Part shown: one piece after another, positions 16,365 through 24,116 of the stretch
Layout: the number at the start of each line of letters is the position of its first letter
Position numbering within the stretch: position 1 is the stretch's first letter
Translations under genes and position numbers: made by a program
The notes under the pieces: model-generated
Told to the model about the DNA's origin: nothing
The model's database searches: none
Seen by the model: the letters and a program-made list of their open reading frames with translations, nothing else
DNA from: PZPK01 sp041590075
GTDB lineage: Bacteria > Pseudomonadota > Gammaproteobacteria > Pseudomonadales > Oleiphilaceae
Assembly: GCA_041590075.1 (NCBI GenBank)
Contig: JBFHUL010000046.1
Location: 1-26,478, forward strand
Length of the DNA: 26,478 nucleotides
Direction: 5' to 3'

Positions 16365-16700
16365 CTAATTATTACTGCCGAAAATCAGGCGTTTACGTTG
16401 ATGGGCAGTAAGGCCTTGCATGGTATCGTGATGCATCATGGGGTGCGCCATGCCTTTGCCATGATGCTTCATCATGCTTTGGCCATGCTGCTTCATCATC
16501 CCGTCTTTGTGCTTGGCCATTCCCGGGCCTGCGGCAGTGGGGCCATGAATAGCCTGCAAGTGCTGGATCATCATGTCCAGCCCTTGGTAGGGGCGTGTTT
16601 CGTTCATTCTGTCGGCGCGGCCTTCCGCGGCGAGGGGGCTGCTGTACAAACCGGATGTAACTAGCGCCACGGCGCCAAGAGTGAGTAGTAAGCGTTTCAT
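16365..16700 (-). CDS. Secreted Met/His-rich small protein, putative copper binder
   Basis: This 111-residue protein starts at ATG 16700 with AGGAG seven bases upstream. A signal peptide is clear (MKRLLLTLGAVALVTSG, cleavage near LAA-E at 25). The mature chain has an amphipathic segment LDMMIQHLQAIHG (41-53) and then a Met/His/Lys-rich repeat region (61-95) with HKDGMMKQHGQSMMKHHGKG, three approximate repeats of MMKxHG. Such sequences bind Cu(I)/Ag(I) in the periplasm. It is convergent with the DUF411 gene, 33 bases away, and so needs its own promoter. No family is recognised. The content and location make a copper-buffering role likely, but that is inference. Confidence 0.75.
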   Translation of the reverse strand: MKRLLLTLGAVALVTSGLYSSPLAAEGRADRMNETRPYQGLDMMIQHLQAIHGPTAAGPGMAKHKDGMMKQHGQSMMKHHGKGMAHPMMHHDTMQGLTAHQRKRLIFGSNN

Positions 16701-16916
16701 GTGTGGCTCCTGTTGTTAGGCATGTTTTAGGTATGCAGGTGTGACCCGATGGTCGCCAACTAAGACTTGTTTCGCGGGGAGGCGTTCAGTATGTTTTGTT
16801 TTAATGGCAAGCTGTTTATGCCGGAGATGTAGGGTGATTCGGTGCGAGTGCACAGCGCGCTCGGCGGTTCCGATCACTTGCTGGTCATGTTTGTTTGAGG
16901 ATGGCGTAAACAGCTG

Positions 16917-16932
16917 AAACAGTTCGCTGTTT
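16917..16932 (+). other. UUCG-loop hairpin ahead of a small membrane-protein gene
   Basis: AAACAG-TTCG-CTGTTT is a perfect 6-bp stem with a stable TTCG tetraloop, 26 bases before the small gene at 16959. The T run after the stem is too short for a confident terminator call. It could be a leader hairpin. Confidence 0.35.
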
Positions 16933-16958
16933 GATGATCTGCTCAAGGAGTTGATGCG

Positions 16959-17093
16959 ATGAATCTCACCGTTTTTTTGTTTACAACCTTATTTGTTCTG
17001 CTCGCAGTGTGGGTATGGGTACTCACGAGTGCCTATCGCCACTATGCCGAATCAAACAGGACTGACTCCATTCATAAACAGGATCTTGGTTAG
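16959..17093 (+). CDS. 44-residue single-helix membrane protein
   Basis: A short open frame begins at ATG 16959 with a strong AAGGAG eight bases upstream and encodes 44 residues. It begins MNLTVFLFTTLFVLL, continues through AVWVWVLTSAYRHY as one transmembrane helix (about 4-24) and ends in a polar tail (AESNRTDSIHKQDLG). The hydrophobic helix with a Tyr/Arg/His boundary and good start signal supports a real gene. I do not recognise the family. It lies beside the copper island and could be a small regulatory or pump-associated membrane protein, but nothing in the sequence says so. Confidence 0.55.
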   Translation: MNLTVFLFTTLFVLLAVWVWVLTSAYRHYAESNRTDSIHKQDLG

Positions 17094-17248
17094 TGGTGTT
17101 GGCTAGCTCGCTGCGATGTTCGGGATTTCAGCCCTGTGGGAAGCGTGACTGGACTGCGCGCGGCCAAGTGGCCATTCAACCATGAAACCACACAGCTTTG
17201 CGTTGCGCATCGTCGTACCGCGTTGATGGAATACCCACCATTCAGTTC

Positions 17249-17548
17249 CTATACCAGATGCTTCGCACGGCCGACTTCGTGTAAGACGGCGGCTTGTTCG
17301 TCTTTGCGGATGCCGGTGCGCTGCAGGCGCGGTTTTATCAAGCGAGTCACAGTATTTGCATTGGAACGATCGAAGCCGTGTGCGCGCAGGATACTGGCAA
17401 GCTCGGACGCCTTAATATCCGGTTTTTTTCTGATGGCCATGAGCAAGTCGTCGAGGCAGCGCCGGGAGGCCTCGTCTGGCTGGTTTCGGCTCCTGCCGAT
17501 GAGAACCGCTAACAGTGCGATGACGACAATCGTAATGATAAATGGCAT
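17249..17548 (-). CDS. Hypothetical membrane-anchored protein with a helix-turn-helix-like C-terminal part
   Basis: This 99-residue frame starts at ATG 17548, with GAGAG nine bases upstream. Residues 2-18 (PFIITIVVIALLAVLIG) form one membrane helix. The remainder is basic and helical: LDDLLMAIRKKPDIKASELASILR, then HGFDRSNANTVTRLIKPRLQRTG, which reads like a small winged or helix-turn-helix fold. The amino-acid composition looks like a real protein, whereas the longer overlapping plus-strand frame is Ser/Arg/Cys-rich and not convincing. The family is not recognised. Neighbours (a small membrane-protein gene and the OmpA lipoprotein gene) are on the other strand. Confidence 0.6.
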   Translation of the reverse strand: MPFIITIVVIALLAVLIGRSRNQPDEASRRCLDDLLMAIRKKPDIKASELASILRAHGFDRSNANTVTRLIKPRLQRTGIRKDEQAAVLHEVGRAKHLV

Positions 17549-17714
17549 GTGGGCTTACTCTCAGTTTGCTTTGCAGAACGCAGGTGCTTTTGGCCGGCCT
17601 CGCGTCTACATTTAGACATGTTTTTACATGACTATACGGCAATATGCATGGCCTTGCGTGCATAGCAGGGCTATATTTGCACCACTCAAATTCAATTCGA
17701 AAAGGAAGTGACTC

Positions 17715-18386
17715 ATGAAACGACTGCTGTGTCTGACTACCGCTTTGCTGGTGTTACAGGCGTGTACCACGTTCGACGCCTACACCGGTGAAGAAAAGAC
17801 TACGAATACGGCGATTGGTGCGAGTATCGGGGCCGGGATAGGTGCCGTGATCGCGTATCTGGACAATAAAGACGAAGACAGCCGCAGGCGCAATCAGCGC
17901 ATACTTGCAGCCGCAGCGGGAGGCGCTGCCGTGGGCGGCGGTATCGGTTACTACATGGATGTGCAGGAAGCAAAGTTGCGCAAACAGCTGCGCGAAACGG
18001 GTGTGAGCGTTGAACGGGAAGGAAATAATATCAACCTGATCATGCCGGGCAACATTACCTTCGCCAGCAATAGCCCCAATATTAACGCCAATTTTTACCC
18101 TGTTCTGGATTCGGTGGCGCTGGTGCTAAAGGAGTATGACCGTACTCTGATCGTTGTGGCCGGTCATACCGACAGCGATGGTTCGGCGGCCTACAACCAG
18201 ACGCTTTCCATGAACCGCGCAGGCTCGGTGTCCTACTATCTGCAATCCCGTGGGGTGGCAGAGGTGCGCTTGGAAACGGTTGGCTTTGGTGAGACACAGC
18301 CGATTGCAACCAATAACACCAAAGAAGGCAAGCAGGCTAATCGCCGGGTTGAAATCACACTGTTGCCGGTCGAAGAAAACGGCTAG
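17715..18386 (+). CDS. OmpA-family peptidoglycan-binding lipoprotein with glycine zipper (YiaD-like)
   Basis: This 223-residue protein has a lipoprotein signal with lipobox LQAC (C17), followed by a glycine-zipper membrane-interacting region (about 33-80, GASIGAGIGAVIA and GGAAVGGGIGYY) and a C-terminal OmpA domain (about 105-218). The peptidoglycan-binding motif is VAGHTDSDGSAAYNQTLS with D153, and R168 in MNRAGSVSYYL fifteen residues later, the spacing known for the D/R pair that holds diaminopimelate. It probably anchors the outer membrane to the wall, and the zipper may oligomerise in the membrane. AAGGAAG precedes the ATG. The stop is 17 bases from the end of convergent yciK. Confidence 0.92.
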   Translation: MKRLLCLTTALLVLQACTTFDAYTGEEKTTNTAIGASIGAGIGAVIAYLDNKDEDSRRRNQRILAAAAGGAAVGGGIGYYMDVQEAKLRKQLRETGVSVEREGNNINLIMPGNITFASNSPNINANFYPVLDSVALVLKEYDRTLIVVAGHTDSDGSAAYNQTLSMNRAGSVSYYLQSRGVAEVRLETVGFGETQPIATNNTKEGKQANRRVEITLLPVEENG

Positions 18387-18403
18387 GCAGAATGCGGCAG
18401 GGG

Positions 18404-19150
18404 TCAGGCTTGCGCATCAAAGGTCTGGCCCGTCACGCCCCGGCTTGCCTCTCCCATCAGGTAAAGGTACACGGGCATAATCTCTTCTGGTGAGGGATTG
18501 TGCATGGGGTTTTCTGCCGGATAGGCGCTGGCGCGCATATTGGTGCGTGTAGCGCCGGGATTGATACTGTTGACGCGTACATTGTGGTGCTCATCATCTA
18601 ACTCATCGGCCAATACCTGCATCAGACCTTCGTTTGCGAATTTGCTCACCGAATAGGCGCCCCAGAATGCACGGCCTTTACGCCCCACACTCGATGACGT
18701 GAAGATGACCGATGCGTCTTCCGATAAACGGAGCAGGGGAATCACGGCTTTGGTCAGTAAAAACGGGGCATTCACGTTTACCTGCATCAGCTGGTTCCAC
18801 ACCGCCGCTTCGTATTGTTCTATGGGCGTAAGCGAGCCAAGCAGGGCGGCATTATGCAGCAGCCCATCGAGTCGTCCGAATTCGTTCTCGATAACCGTCG
18901 CCACTTCGTCGTAGTCTTTTTCGGCAGCGCCTTCGAGATTCATGGGTACAATGGCCGGCTTGGGATACCCTGCCTGTTCAATTTCGTCGTAAATGTCCTC
19001 GAGTTTGCCCACCGTTCGTCCAAGCAGGATGACGGTCGCACCATACTTCGCATAATTGAGCGCAGCGCTTCGCCCGATGCCGCTGCCCGCACCGGTAACC
19101 AATATAACTTTATCTTTTAGCAGATTTTCGGGTGCCGAATACTCAAACAT
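18404..19150 (-). CDS. yciK: YciK-family short-chain dehydrogenase/reductase
   Basis: This 248-residue classic SDR has the cofactor loop TGAGSGIG (19-26), HNAALLG (99-105), a serine in FTSSSVG (150-156) and the catalytic YSVSK (Y166, K170). Length and the N-terminal form YSAPENLLKDKVILVTGAG agree with the YciK oxidoreductases of gammaproteobacteria. The substrate is unknown. AGAGG lies six bases before the ATG. In Pseudomonas the orthologue directly follows mupP on the same strand, as I recall; here five other genes separate them. Confidence 0.9.
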   Translation of the reverse strand: MFEYSAPENLLKDKVILVTGAGSGIGRSAALNYAKYGATVILLGRTVGKLEDIYDEIEQAGYPKPAIVPMNLEGAAEKDYDEVATVIENEFGRLDGLLHNAALLGSLTPIEQYEAAVWNQLMQVNVNAPFLLTKAVIPLLRLSEDASVIFTSSSVGRKGRAFWGAYSVSKFANEGLMQVLADELDDEHHNVRVNSINPGATRTNMRASAYPAENPMHNPSPEEIMPVYLYLMGEASRGVTGQTFDAQA

Positions 19151-19335
19151 GCAGGCCTCTGAAGTGGAAAGAATGTAGGCTAGATTCTAGTGAAGGGGCG
19201 AGTGAGATGCCATGATATTTTCATCTAAACTCTGCAAATTGGTGGTCTGGGCGAAACGCTCTGTTTCTCTCTGGCCGGCGCTGCAAACGCGTGGTTAAAT
19301 GCCTGTAGATTTCAATGAATCAAAAGGTAAAAGTG

Positions 19336-19779
19336 ATGGCGATACAAACTATTCATATTGCGCAGGGCTTCGATGCCCCCGTTGCTGAGGTGTTTAGCGT
19401 ACTGAGTGATCATGAGCGTTTTGGACAGCTCATAGGCGTTACCATGAAGCGGACCAAAGAAGGCGCCGACGGGGCCAATGGTCTCGGCTCCGTACGCAGT
19501 GTGCATATTGGTCCATTACCGTCGTTCGATGAAACCATCACTCGCTTTGAAGAAAATGCCCTTATTGAATATAAAATCACCCGTGGCAGTCCTATCAAAA
19601 ATCATGTGGGCACGTTGCGCTTTGCGGAGCGGGATGGCCGGACTCATCTGGATTACACTATCGAGTTGGAGTCCAAAATACCCTTTACCACCGGCGTGAT
19701 TAAAACAGCGCTGGCATCGGGTATTTCGAAGGGTCTGCGTCGCTATAGTCAAACCCTGGGTTCGGCGTCGCTTTCCTGA
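19336..19779 (+). CDS. SRPBCC-superfamily protein
   Basis: The frame opens at ATG 19315, but ATG 19336 has AAAAGG eight bases upstream and starts right before the fold (MAIQTIHIAQGFDAPVAEVF). The 147-residue protein has the START/polyketide-cyclase pattern: an amphipathic strand with FDAPVAEVFSVLSDHERFG, the SVRSVHIG strand, IEYKITRGSPIKNH, and the long C-terminal helix ITTGV…GISKGLRRYSQTL. Such proteins bind hydrophobic ligands in a helix-grip cavity; the ligand here is unknown. Its 3' end overlaps the convergent Ada-like gene by 31 bases. Confidence 0.8.
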   Translation: MAIQTIHIAQGFDAPVAEVFSVLSDHERFGQLIGVTMKRTKEGADGANGLGSVRSVHIGPLPSFDETITRFEENALIEYKITRGSPIKNHVGTLRFAERDGRTHLDYTIELESKIPFTTGVIKTALASGISKGLRRYSQTLGSASLS

Positions 19780-20645
19780 ATCATGGTTGTGTTGGCGTGT
19801 TCCCACGCGAGCAAGGCACTTTTGCGCGTGCTGTGCCACCGGTACTGATTGATTTCGCCCGTACTGCGGATAACGCGATGGCAAGGAATCAGATACGCGA
19901 TGTGATTGTGGGCCACAGCCGATGCTACGGCTCTTACCGATTTTTCGCTGCCGATAAGGCGTGCAACATCTTGATAACTGCATAGTTCGCCATAGGGAAT
20001 GGCCATCAGGGCTTCCCAGACCTTCACCTGAAACGGCGTACCCCGAAGATACAGGCGTAAACTTTCACCGGGCACGGGTGGGCGTGTTAGCAGAGGTGAC
20101 AGACTTTGTGCGATGGCAGGTTGCTCCTCACAAAATCTGGCCTGCGGCCATTGCACCCGGAGCATGTCGAGACAGGCTCCGGCTTGCTCTGGCGTGTCGA
20201 TAAAATGCAGTGCGACCAAGCCGCGCTCGGATAGGACTGCAAAGGCATGGCCGAACGCGCATGGATGACATCCATAGCGCAAGGTGAGCGTCTCACCACC
20301 TGAACGATACTCCCCGGGAGTCACGGCCTCGTAAGTGATCATCAAATCGTGCAGGCGCGCACCACCGCTGAGGCCGCTGCTCAGGGCTACGTCACTGACG
20401 CTGGATTGTCGCAAACGGCGTTTTGCGTATTCCTTGTTGAGCACCTGTAAAAACTGTTTTGGTGTGAGTCCCACCCATTCCTTGAAGGTGCGCTGTAAAT
20501 GGCACTCACTCATTGCCGCCAGCGGCGCAAGATTTTTCAGCTCAGGTTGCTCTGCACGATGTCTGCACAGGTACTCGATAACGCTTGCCATGCGCGCGTA
20601 ATGGGGGTGAGTGGGGGGTAATGGCCGGGTGGTGAAACAGGGCAT
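19749..20645 (-). CDS. AraC-HTH / O6-alkylguanine-DNA methyltransferase fusion (Ada-like, lacking the N-terminal domain)
   Basis: The frame is open from 20738, but ATG 20645 is chosen because GGAG lies nine bases upstream. The 298-residue protein has an AraC-type helix-turn-helix (about 18-110, with LAAMSECHLQRTFKEWVGLTPKQF), then an alkyltransferase N-terminal ribonuclease-like part (about 118-195) and the catalytic domain (200-285) with the active-site PCHRVI (C255) and FQVKVWEALMAIPYGE. It removes alkyl groups from O6-guanine onto C255. The AdaA zinc-cysteine domain that senses methyl phosphotriesters is absent, so activation must differ from E. coli Ada. It lies 82 bases after lysE, probably cotranscribed. 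Its end overlaps the SRPBCC gene. Confidence 0.92.
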   Translation of the reverse strand: MPCFTTRPLPPTHPHYARMASVIEYLCRHRAEQPELKNLAPLAAMSECHLQRTFKEWVGLTPKQFLQVLNKEYAKRRLRQSSVSDVALSSGLSGGARLHDLMITYEAVTPGEYRSGGETLTLRYGCHPCAFGHAFAVLSERGLVALHFIDTPEQAGACLDMLRVQWPQARFCEEQPAIAQSLSPLLTRPPVPGESLRLYLRGTPFQVKVWEALMAIPYGELCSYQDVARLIGSEKSVRAVASAVAHNHIAYLIPCHRVIRSTGEINQYRWHSTRKSALLAWEHANTTMIQESDAEPRV

Positions 20646-20727
20646 GTTGCCTGGCTCCAAAAAATAGACGTTGTAAAAGTATGGCGAATTAACATCTGAC
20701 TCGCGATACGATTCTTGCGCTCTTCCA

Positions 20728-21357
20728 CTACACAGCATGGGAGAACAGAAGTCGCAGCGCCAGATAAACGAATGTGCCTGCCAGCAGCCAGTTCAGCCAG
20801 CGCTTTAATTTTTCGGGAAATTGGACTTTTAAAGATTCATGACTGGCTATCCAGGCGAGCGTCGCAAAAAGAACGAAAGCCAGGCTCAGAAACATCAATC
20901 CTAAAACCAGAATTTGAAGATGGGCATGCTGGTATTGCGGGCCGCTGAGCACAAACTGGGGAAGAAAGGCCAGAAAAAACAAGCCCACCTTGGGGTTACT
21001 TACATTCATTACGACCCCCCTCAGAAAAAGCGCCAGTCTCGAATAAAGGGTGGGTGAGGACTGTTGCGAGGGCAGCGCAGCGGGGGCTCTGAGTAATTGC
21101 CAGGCAAGAAACAAGAGATACACCGCGCCCGCTGTTTTCAGCAAGGTAAATGCGAGCGGTGTTGTTTTGATCAACACGGCAACGCCCAGTATGACCGCCA
21201 GGGTATGAAACAGCAGGCCACAGCATAAACCCACGGTGAGCCAGAGAGCCATCAGGAATCCCTGGCGAGCGGCTGTGGCAATCACATACAGGTTGTCGGG
21301 CCCCGGTGCAAGAATGAGCAGCACCGAAGCCAGTAAGAATCCACTCAGTGATTCCAC
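20728..21357 (-). CDS. LysE/RhtB family amino-acid exporter
   Basis: This 209-residue inner-membrane protein has about six hydrophobic helices and the family signature near the N-terminus, LILAPGPDNLYVIATAA (14-30), plus the conserved NPKVGLFFLAFLPQF segment. The start is a GTG at 21357 without a clear ribosome binding site, 18 bases after the FKBP gene, so coupling to that gene is likely. It exports amino acids or related small molecules; the substrate cannot be predicted. Confidence 0.9.
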   Translation of the reverse strand: MESLSGFLLASVLLILAPGPDNLYVIATAARQGFLMALWLTVGLCCGLLFHTLAVILGVAVLIKTTPLAFTLLKTAGAVYLLFLAWQLLRAPAALPSQQSSPTLYSRLALFLRGVVMNVSNPKVGLFFLAFLPQFVLSGPQYQHAHLQILVLGLMFLSLAFVLFATLAWIASHESLKVQFPEKLKRWLNWLLAGTFVYLALRLLFSHAV

Positions 21358-21375
21358 AGTGTTGGTGTGGTTGCG

Positions 21376-21849
21376 TTAACGAATATTGAGCAACTCAACT
21401 TCGAACACCAGCGTCGAATGGGGAGGAATGGCACCCGCTGCGCGTGCACCGTAAGCCAGATGAGACGGGATGGTAAGACGTGCCTTTTCGCCCTTGCTCA
21501 TCAGCTGCAGGCCCTCGGTCCAGCCGGGAATGACCTGATGCAGGCCGAACTCAATGGGCTGCCCTCGTGCTACCGAGCTGTCGAACACGGTGCCGTCTAT
21601 CAAGGTACCGTGATAGTGCACTTCCACACGACTGTTGCCTTGGGGGTAGTGCGTGTTGTCACCCTCTTGCAAGGTTTCTATCTGGAGGCCGGAGTCGGTG
21701 GTGCGAACTCCCTCTTTGCTTTTGTTCTGCTCAAGAAAAGCCAACCCGTTTTGCTGGTTCTCACCCGCCTGTTTTTTGGCATTCTGCATGCGTTGAATGA
21801 TGAAAAAAGCAATGACAATGACGAGAATGACAACAATGGCTTTGGTCAC
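21376..21849 (-). CDS. Membrane-anchored FKBP-type peptidyl-prolyl cis-trans isomerase
   Basis: This 157-residue protein begins with an uncleaved anchor (IVVILVIVIAFFIIQ, 5-19), then a charged linker, then one FKBP domain (about 70-157) with VEVHYHGTLIDGTVFDSS, FGLHQVIPGWTEGLQLM and AYGARAAGAIPPHSTLVFEVELL, which contains the binding-pocket residues of active isomerases. It probably acts on the periplasmic side of the inner membrane. The start is a GTG at 21849 with AGGA eight bases upstream. It appears to be the first gene of an fkbp–lysE–ada-like unit. Confidence 0.92.
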   Translation of the reverse strand: MTKAIVVILVIVIAFFIIQRMQNAKKQAGENQQNGLAFLEQNKSKEGVRTTDSGLQIETLQEGDNTHYPQGNSRVEVHYHGTLIDGTVFDSSVARGQPIEFGLHQVIPGWTEGLQLMSKGEKARLTIPSHLAYGARAAGAIPPHSTLVFEVELLNIR

Positions 21850-21881
21850 GGGAGAGTCCTGTAGTGTAAAAAAAGGCGCTT

Positions 21882-21887
21882 ATTATA
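21882..21887 (-). promoter_or_regulatory. Candidate -10 box of the FKBP gene
   Basis: A perfect TATAAT is read on the minus strand at 21887-21882, 33 bases before the GTG start. No good -35 box is visible at 16-18 bases upstream, so it may be activator-dependent. Confidence 0.4.
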
Positions 21888-21926
21888 AGGGAGCAAGGGG
21901 TACGAAACTACGGGGCAGGGGCAAAC

Positions 21927-21949
21927 AAAAAGGCGCCATCAGGCGCCTT
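21927..21949 (-). terminator. Rho-independent terminator of the receiver-protein gene
   Basis: On the minus strand AAGGCGCC-TGAT-GGCGCCTT followed by TTT-G forms a strong 8-bp stem directly after the stop of the receiver gene (21967). It separates that gene from the FKBP unit. Confidence 0.85.
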
Positions 21950-21966
21950 GTGTTCAATCGGGCGAA

Positions 21967-23157
21967 TTACAAAACAAAAGGCAGAGCGATCGCAACAATG
22001 GCAGCGATGAGCGCCACCACGGCAATGCCGTTGGCTTTTTTGGCTTGACCTGCGAAAGGTTTCAGTTCTTGTTGCACCTGCACTTGCGCTTGCGCGGCGC
22101 CGACTTTTGCGGCCACGGCTTCGGCGGCACTGCTGGCACTCTTCTCGGCGGTTGTCATGCCTGCATCGGAACCCGCTTTGCTGGCCAGATCGGTAATTTT
22201 CTGGAGTATCTCCGGTGCCAGTTCAGAACGACTTTCAATTAGTTCTCGCAAGCTTTTAATTTCATTGGTGAGCTGATTCTGCAACTGCACCGTGGTTTGC
22301 TTCAGGCTCGCATCGAGCACTGGCTGCGTGACCATATTCACGTTGCTGGCCTGTCGGGAATTGAGTTTGCGAATTTCACTCTGGTTCTCAGTGACCTGGC
22401 TTTCCATTCGATTCAAGCTGTCGCGCAGGGGTTGCAGTGCATCTTCCAGTGCGCGTGCAATCATCGGGCTAGCGACCTCTTCAATCATTTCCTTACTCAT
22501 GGCTTCTTCCTCTTCAGGCTGTTCGGCGTGTTCGACAGGGGCTGGTGTTGCGGCGTCTTCGACTTCTGGTAGCAGGTCTTCCGCCGGTTCTTCTTCGGGA
22601 GGCATGTATTCAGGCGCAGGTGTTTCTGCAGGTTCTTTTGCGATCTCTTCGATCTCAGCCTCAGTGGGTTCGGTTTCAGCGGCATCCGGCACGGCGGGCA
22701 CAGTGTCTTCAACGACCTCAGAAACGATGGTCTCGCTGGTGCCTTGTACTGTGTCTGCAACTTCGATAGCGCCTTCTTGCTCTGCCGCTTCGTTGAGTTG
22801 CTCGACGATCTCCTTCAGACGGTCGGGTTTGGCAGGTTTGCCCAGCATGCCCGTCGCACCGCAGGCCAGCAGTTCTGCTTCGTATTCCTCGCCTTCCTTG
22901 GAGGTGTACATAAACACGGGGATATGCGCGGTAGCAGGATCCTTAGTGATCTGCTGGGTGGTCTGCAGGCCATCCATGCCAGGCATCATATGATCCATGA
23001 AGATGACATCGGGGTGGGGGTTTGCAGCCAGATAGGCAATGGCTTCTTCGCCGGATTCCACCATATTCACTTCAAGCCCCACTTTCTGGACCATTCGGCT
23101 GAGCATAATGCGGGCGGACTTGGAATCATCCACCACCAAAGCGGTTTCAACAGGCAT
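21967..23157 (-). CDS. Tail-anchored receiver-domain protein with acidic linker and coiled coil
   Basis: This 396-residue protein starts at ATG 23157 with GGAG six bases upstream. Residues 4-125 form a complete receiver domain: D10/D11, phospho-acceptor D55 in FMDHMMPGMDG, T85 and K107. There is no DNA-binding or enzymatic output domain. Residues about 135-220 are an acidic Pro/Glu-rich linker, about 225-300 are predicted coiled coil (for example LQPLRDSLNRMESQV), 330-360 is Ala/Ser-rich, and residues 377-396 form a C-terminal transmembrane helix that ends the protein. I infer a tail-anchored phospho-receiver that acts as a membrane-tethered scaffold or partner of chemotaxis- or polarity-type machinery. 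No kinase is adjacent. The family of the whole protein is not recognised. Confidence 0.85.
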   Translation of the reverse strand: MPVETALVVDDSKSARIMLSRMVQKVGLEVNMVESGEEAIAYLAANPHPDVIFMDHMMPGMDGLQTTQQITKDPATAHIPVFMYTSKEGEEYEAELLACGATGMLGKPAKPDRLKEIVEQLNEAAEQEGAIEVADTVQGTSETIVSEVVEDTVPAVPDAAETEPTEAEIEEIAKEPAETPAPEYMPPEEEPAEDLLPEVEDAATPAPVEHAEQPEEEEAMSKEMIEEVASPMIARALEDALQPLRDSLNRMESQVTENQSEIRKLNSRQASNVNMVTQPVLDASLKQTTVQLQNQLTNEIKSLRELIESRSELAPEILQKITDLASKAGSDAGMTTAEKSASSAAEAVAAKVGAAQAQVQVQQELKPFAGQAKKANGIAVVALIAAIVAIALPFVL

Positions 23158-23444
23158 GCGTTCTCCTAAACGAATCCCAGATATCAGAACGTAAGTTGGA
23201 GATCATGGTGTACCGCGCGTCAAAACAAGTGGAAATGTTTCTGGCAGTTACTCGCGAAGAGTTACTCTCTAACCGGAGTCATGATCCTACTACTTTTATA
23301 AGCATAGATGATTTCGGCAAAAGCACACCCCGGCATACCAATAGAAGTGAAAAATGTGCGCTGGGCATAATTTCGAATAAGAATCAGACAGTTGCCGGGC
23401 TGCTCAGAGCGAACATCAGTCGCAGGGCGGTTGGTACATCGCGC

Positions 23445-24116
23445 TCACAGCGACTCTGGGTGAGCCAGTACAATGGGCAGCCAGGCAGAGGCTGTTTCGA
23501 TGACGTAATCGGCCTGCCAGCGTTCCAGTTGGTTTTTGTCGAGGATATAACCGTATCGGGCTGCGATGGTGCGCATACCGGCGGCACGTCCGGCGGCAAT
23601 GTCGCGTTCATGGTCGCCCAGATACCAGCTTGAATGGGGTGCGCAGTTCAGGCGCTGGCATGCTAGCAGCAGGCCTTCGGGGTCGGGTTTGGAGGTGGTC
23701 ACGTCGTCGGGGCAAATGCTCACCCTACAGCGTTCATTCAGCCCCATGCGTGCCAGTAGCAGCCGGGTATACAAACGGGGCTTGTTGGTCACGATACCCC
23801 AGGGAATATTATGTGCTTCAAGGCGTGTGAGGGCACTATCCATGCCCTCAAATAGCACGGCAGCGTTGCCCACTTCCTGTTCGTAACGATCGAGCAATTC
23901 CTGACGAAACCGTTCGAAGCGAGGTTCACCGGGTTGGCCTCCAAATGCAAGGCGGGTGAGCGCACGCGCCCCGTCGCTTACAGTGTCGCGAATGGTGTTA
24001 TCGCATAAAGGGGGCAGTCCGTGGTCGCGGCGTTGGGCATTAAGCACCGTGATGAAGTCGGGCGCCGTGTCGACCAGCGTACCGTCGAGATCGAACAATA
24101 CTGCGCCTGGCATCAT
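23445..24116 (-). CDS. mupP: MupP, N-acetylmuramic acid 6-phosphate phosphatase (HAD superfamily)
   Basis: This 223-residue HAD phosphatase has motif I FDLDGTLVD (nucleophile D9, D11), motif II TNKP, motif III around TSKPDPEGL and motif IV GDHERDIAAG. Its place directly after ubiG, with an ATGA overlap (24116-24113), matches the Pseudomonas cell-wall-recycling phosphatase MupP, which dephosphorylates MurNAc-6P. Phosphoglycolate phosphatase is the annotation alternative on sequence alone. A second Met codon follows immediately. Confidence 0.88.
   Translation of the reverse strand: MMPGAVLFDLDGTLVDTAPDFITVLNAQRRDHGLPPLCDNTIRDTVSDGARALTRLAFGGQPGEPRFERFRQELLDRYEQEVGNAAVLFEGMDSALTRLEAHNIPWGIVTNKPRLYTRLLLARMGLNERCRVSICPDDVTTSKPDPEGLLLACQRLNCAPHSSWYLGDHERDIAAGRAAGMRTIAARYGYILDKNQLERWQADYVIETASAWLPIVLAHPESL

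Noticed and set aside
16716..16946. 76-residue minus-strand open frame
   Set aside because: No ribosome binding site and no hydrophobic, motif or repeat content that supports a gene.
17136..17615. 159-residue plus-strand open frame
   Set aside because: It is Ser/Arg/Cys-rich without domain pattern and covers the more protein-like minus-strand frame 17249-17548.
21367..21864. 165-residue plus-strand open frame
   Set aside because: It is entirely antisense to the FKBP gene, which has full family motifs.
22292..22993. 233-residue plus-strand open frame, very Ser-rich
   Set aside because: It lies antisense to the acidic linker of the receiver gene; the Ser/Ala-rich composition is what the complement of Glu/Pro/Ala codons gives, and the receiver gene has a clear domain and ribosome binding site.
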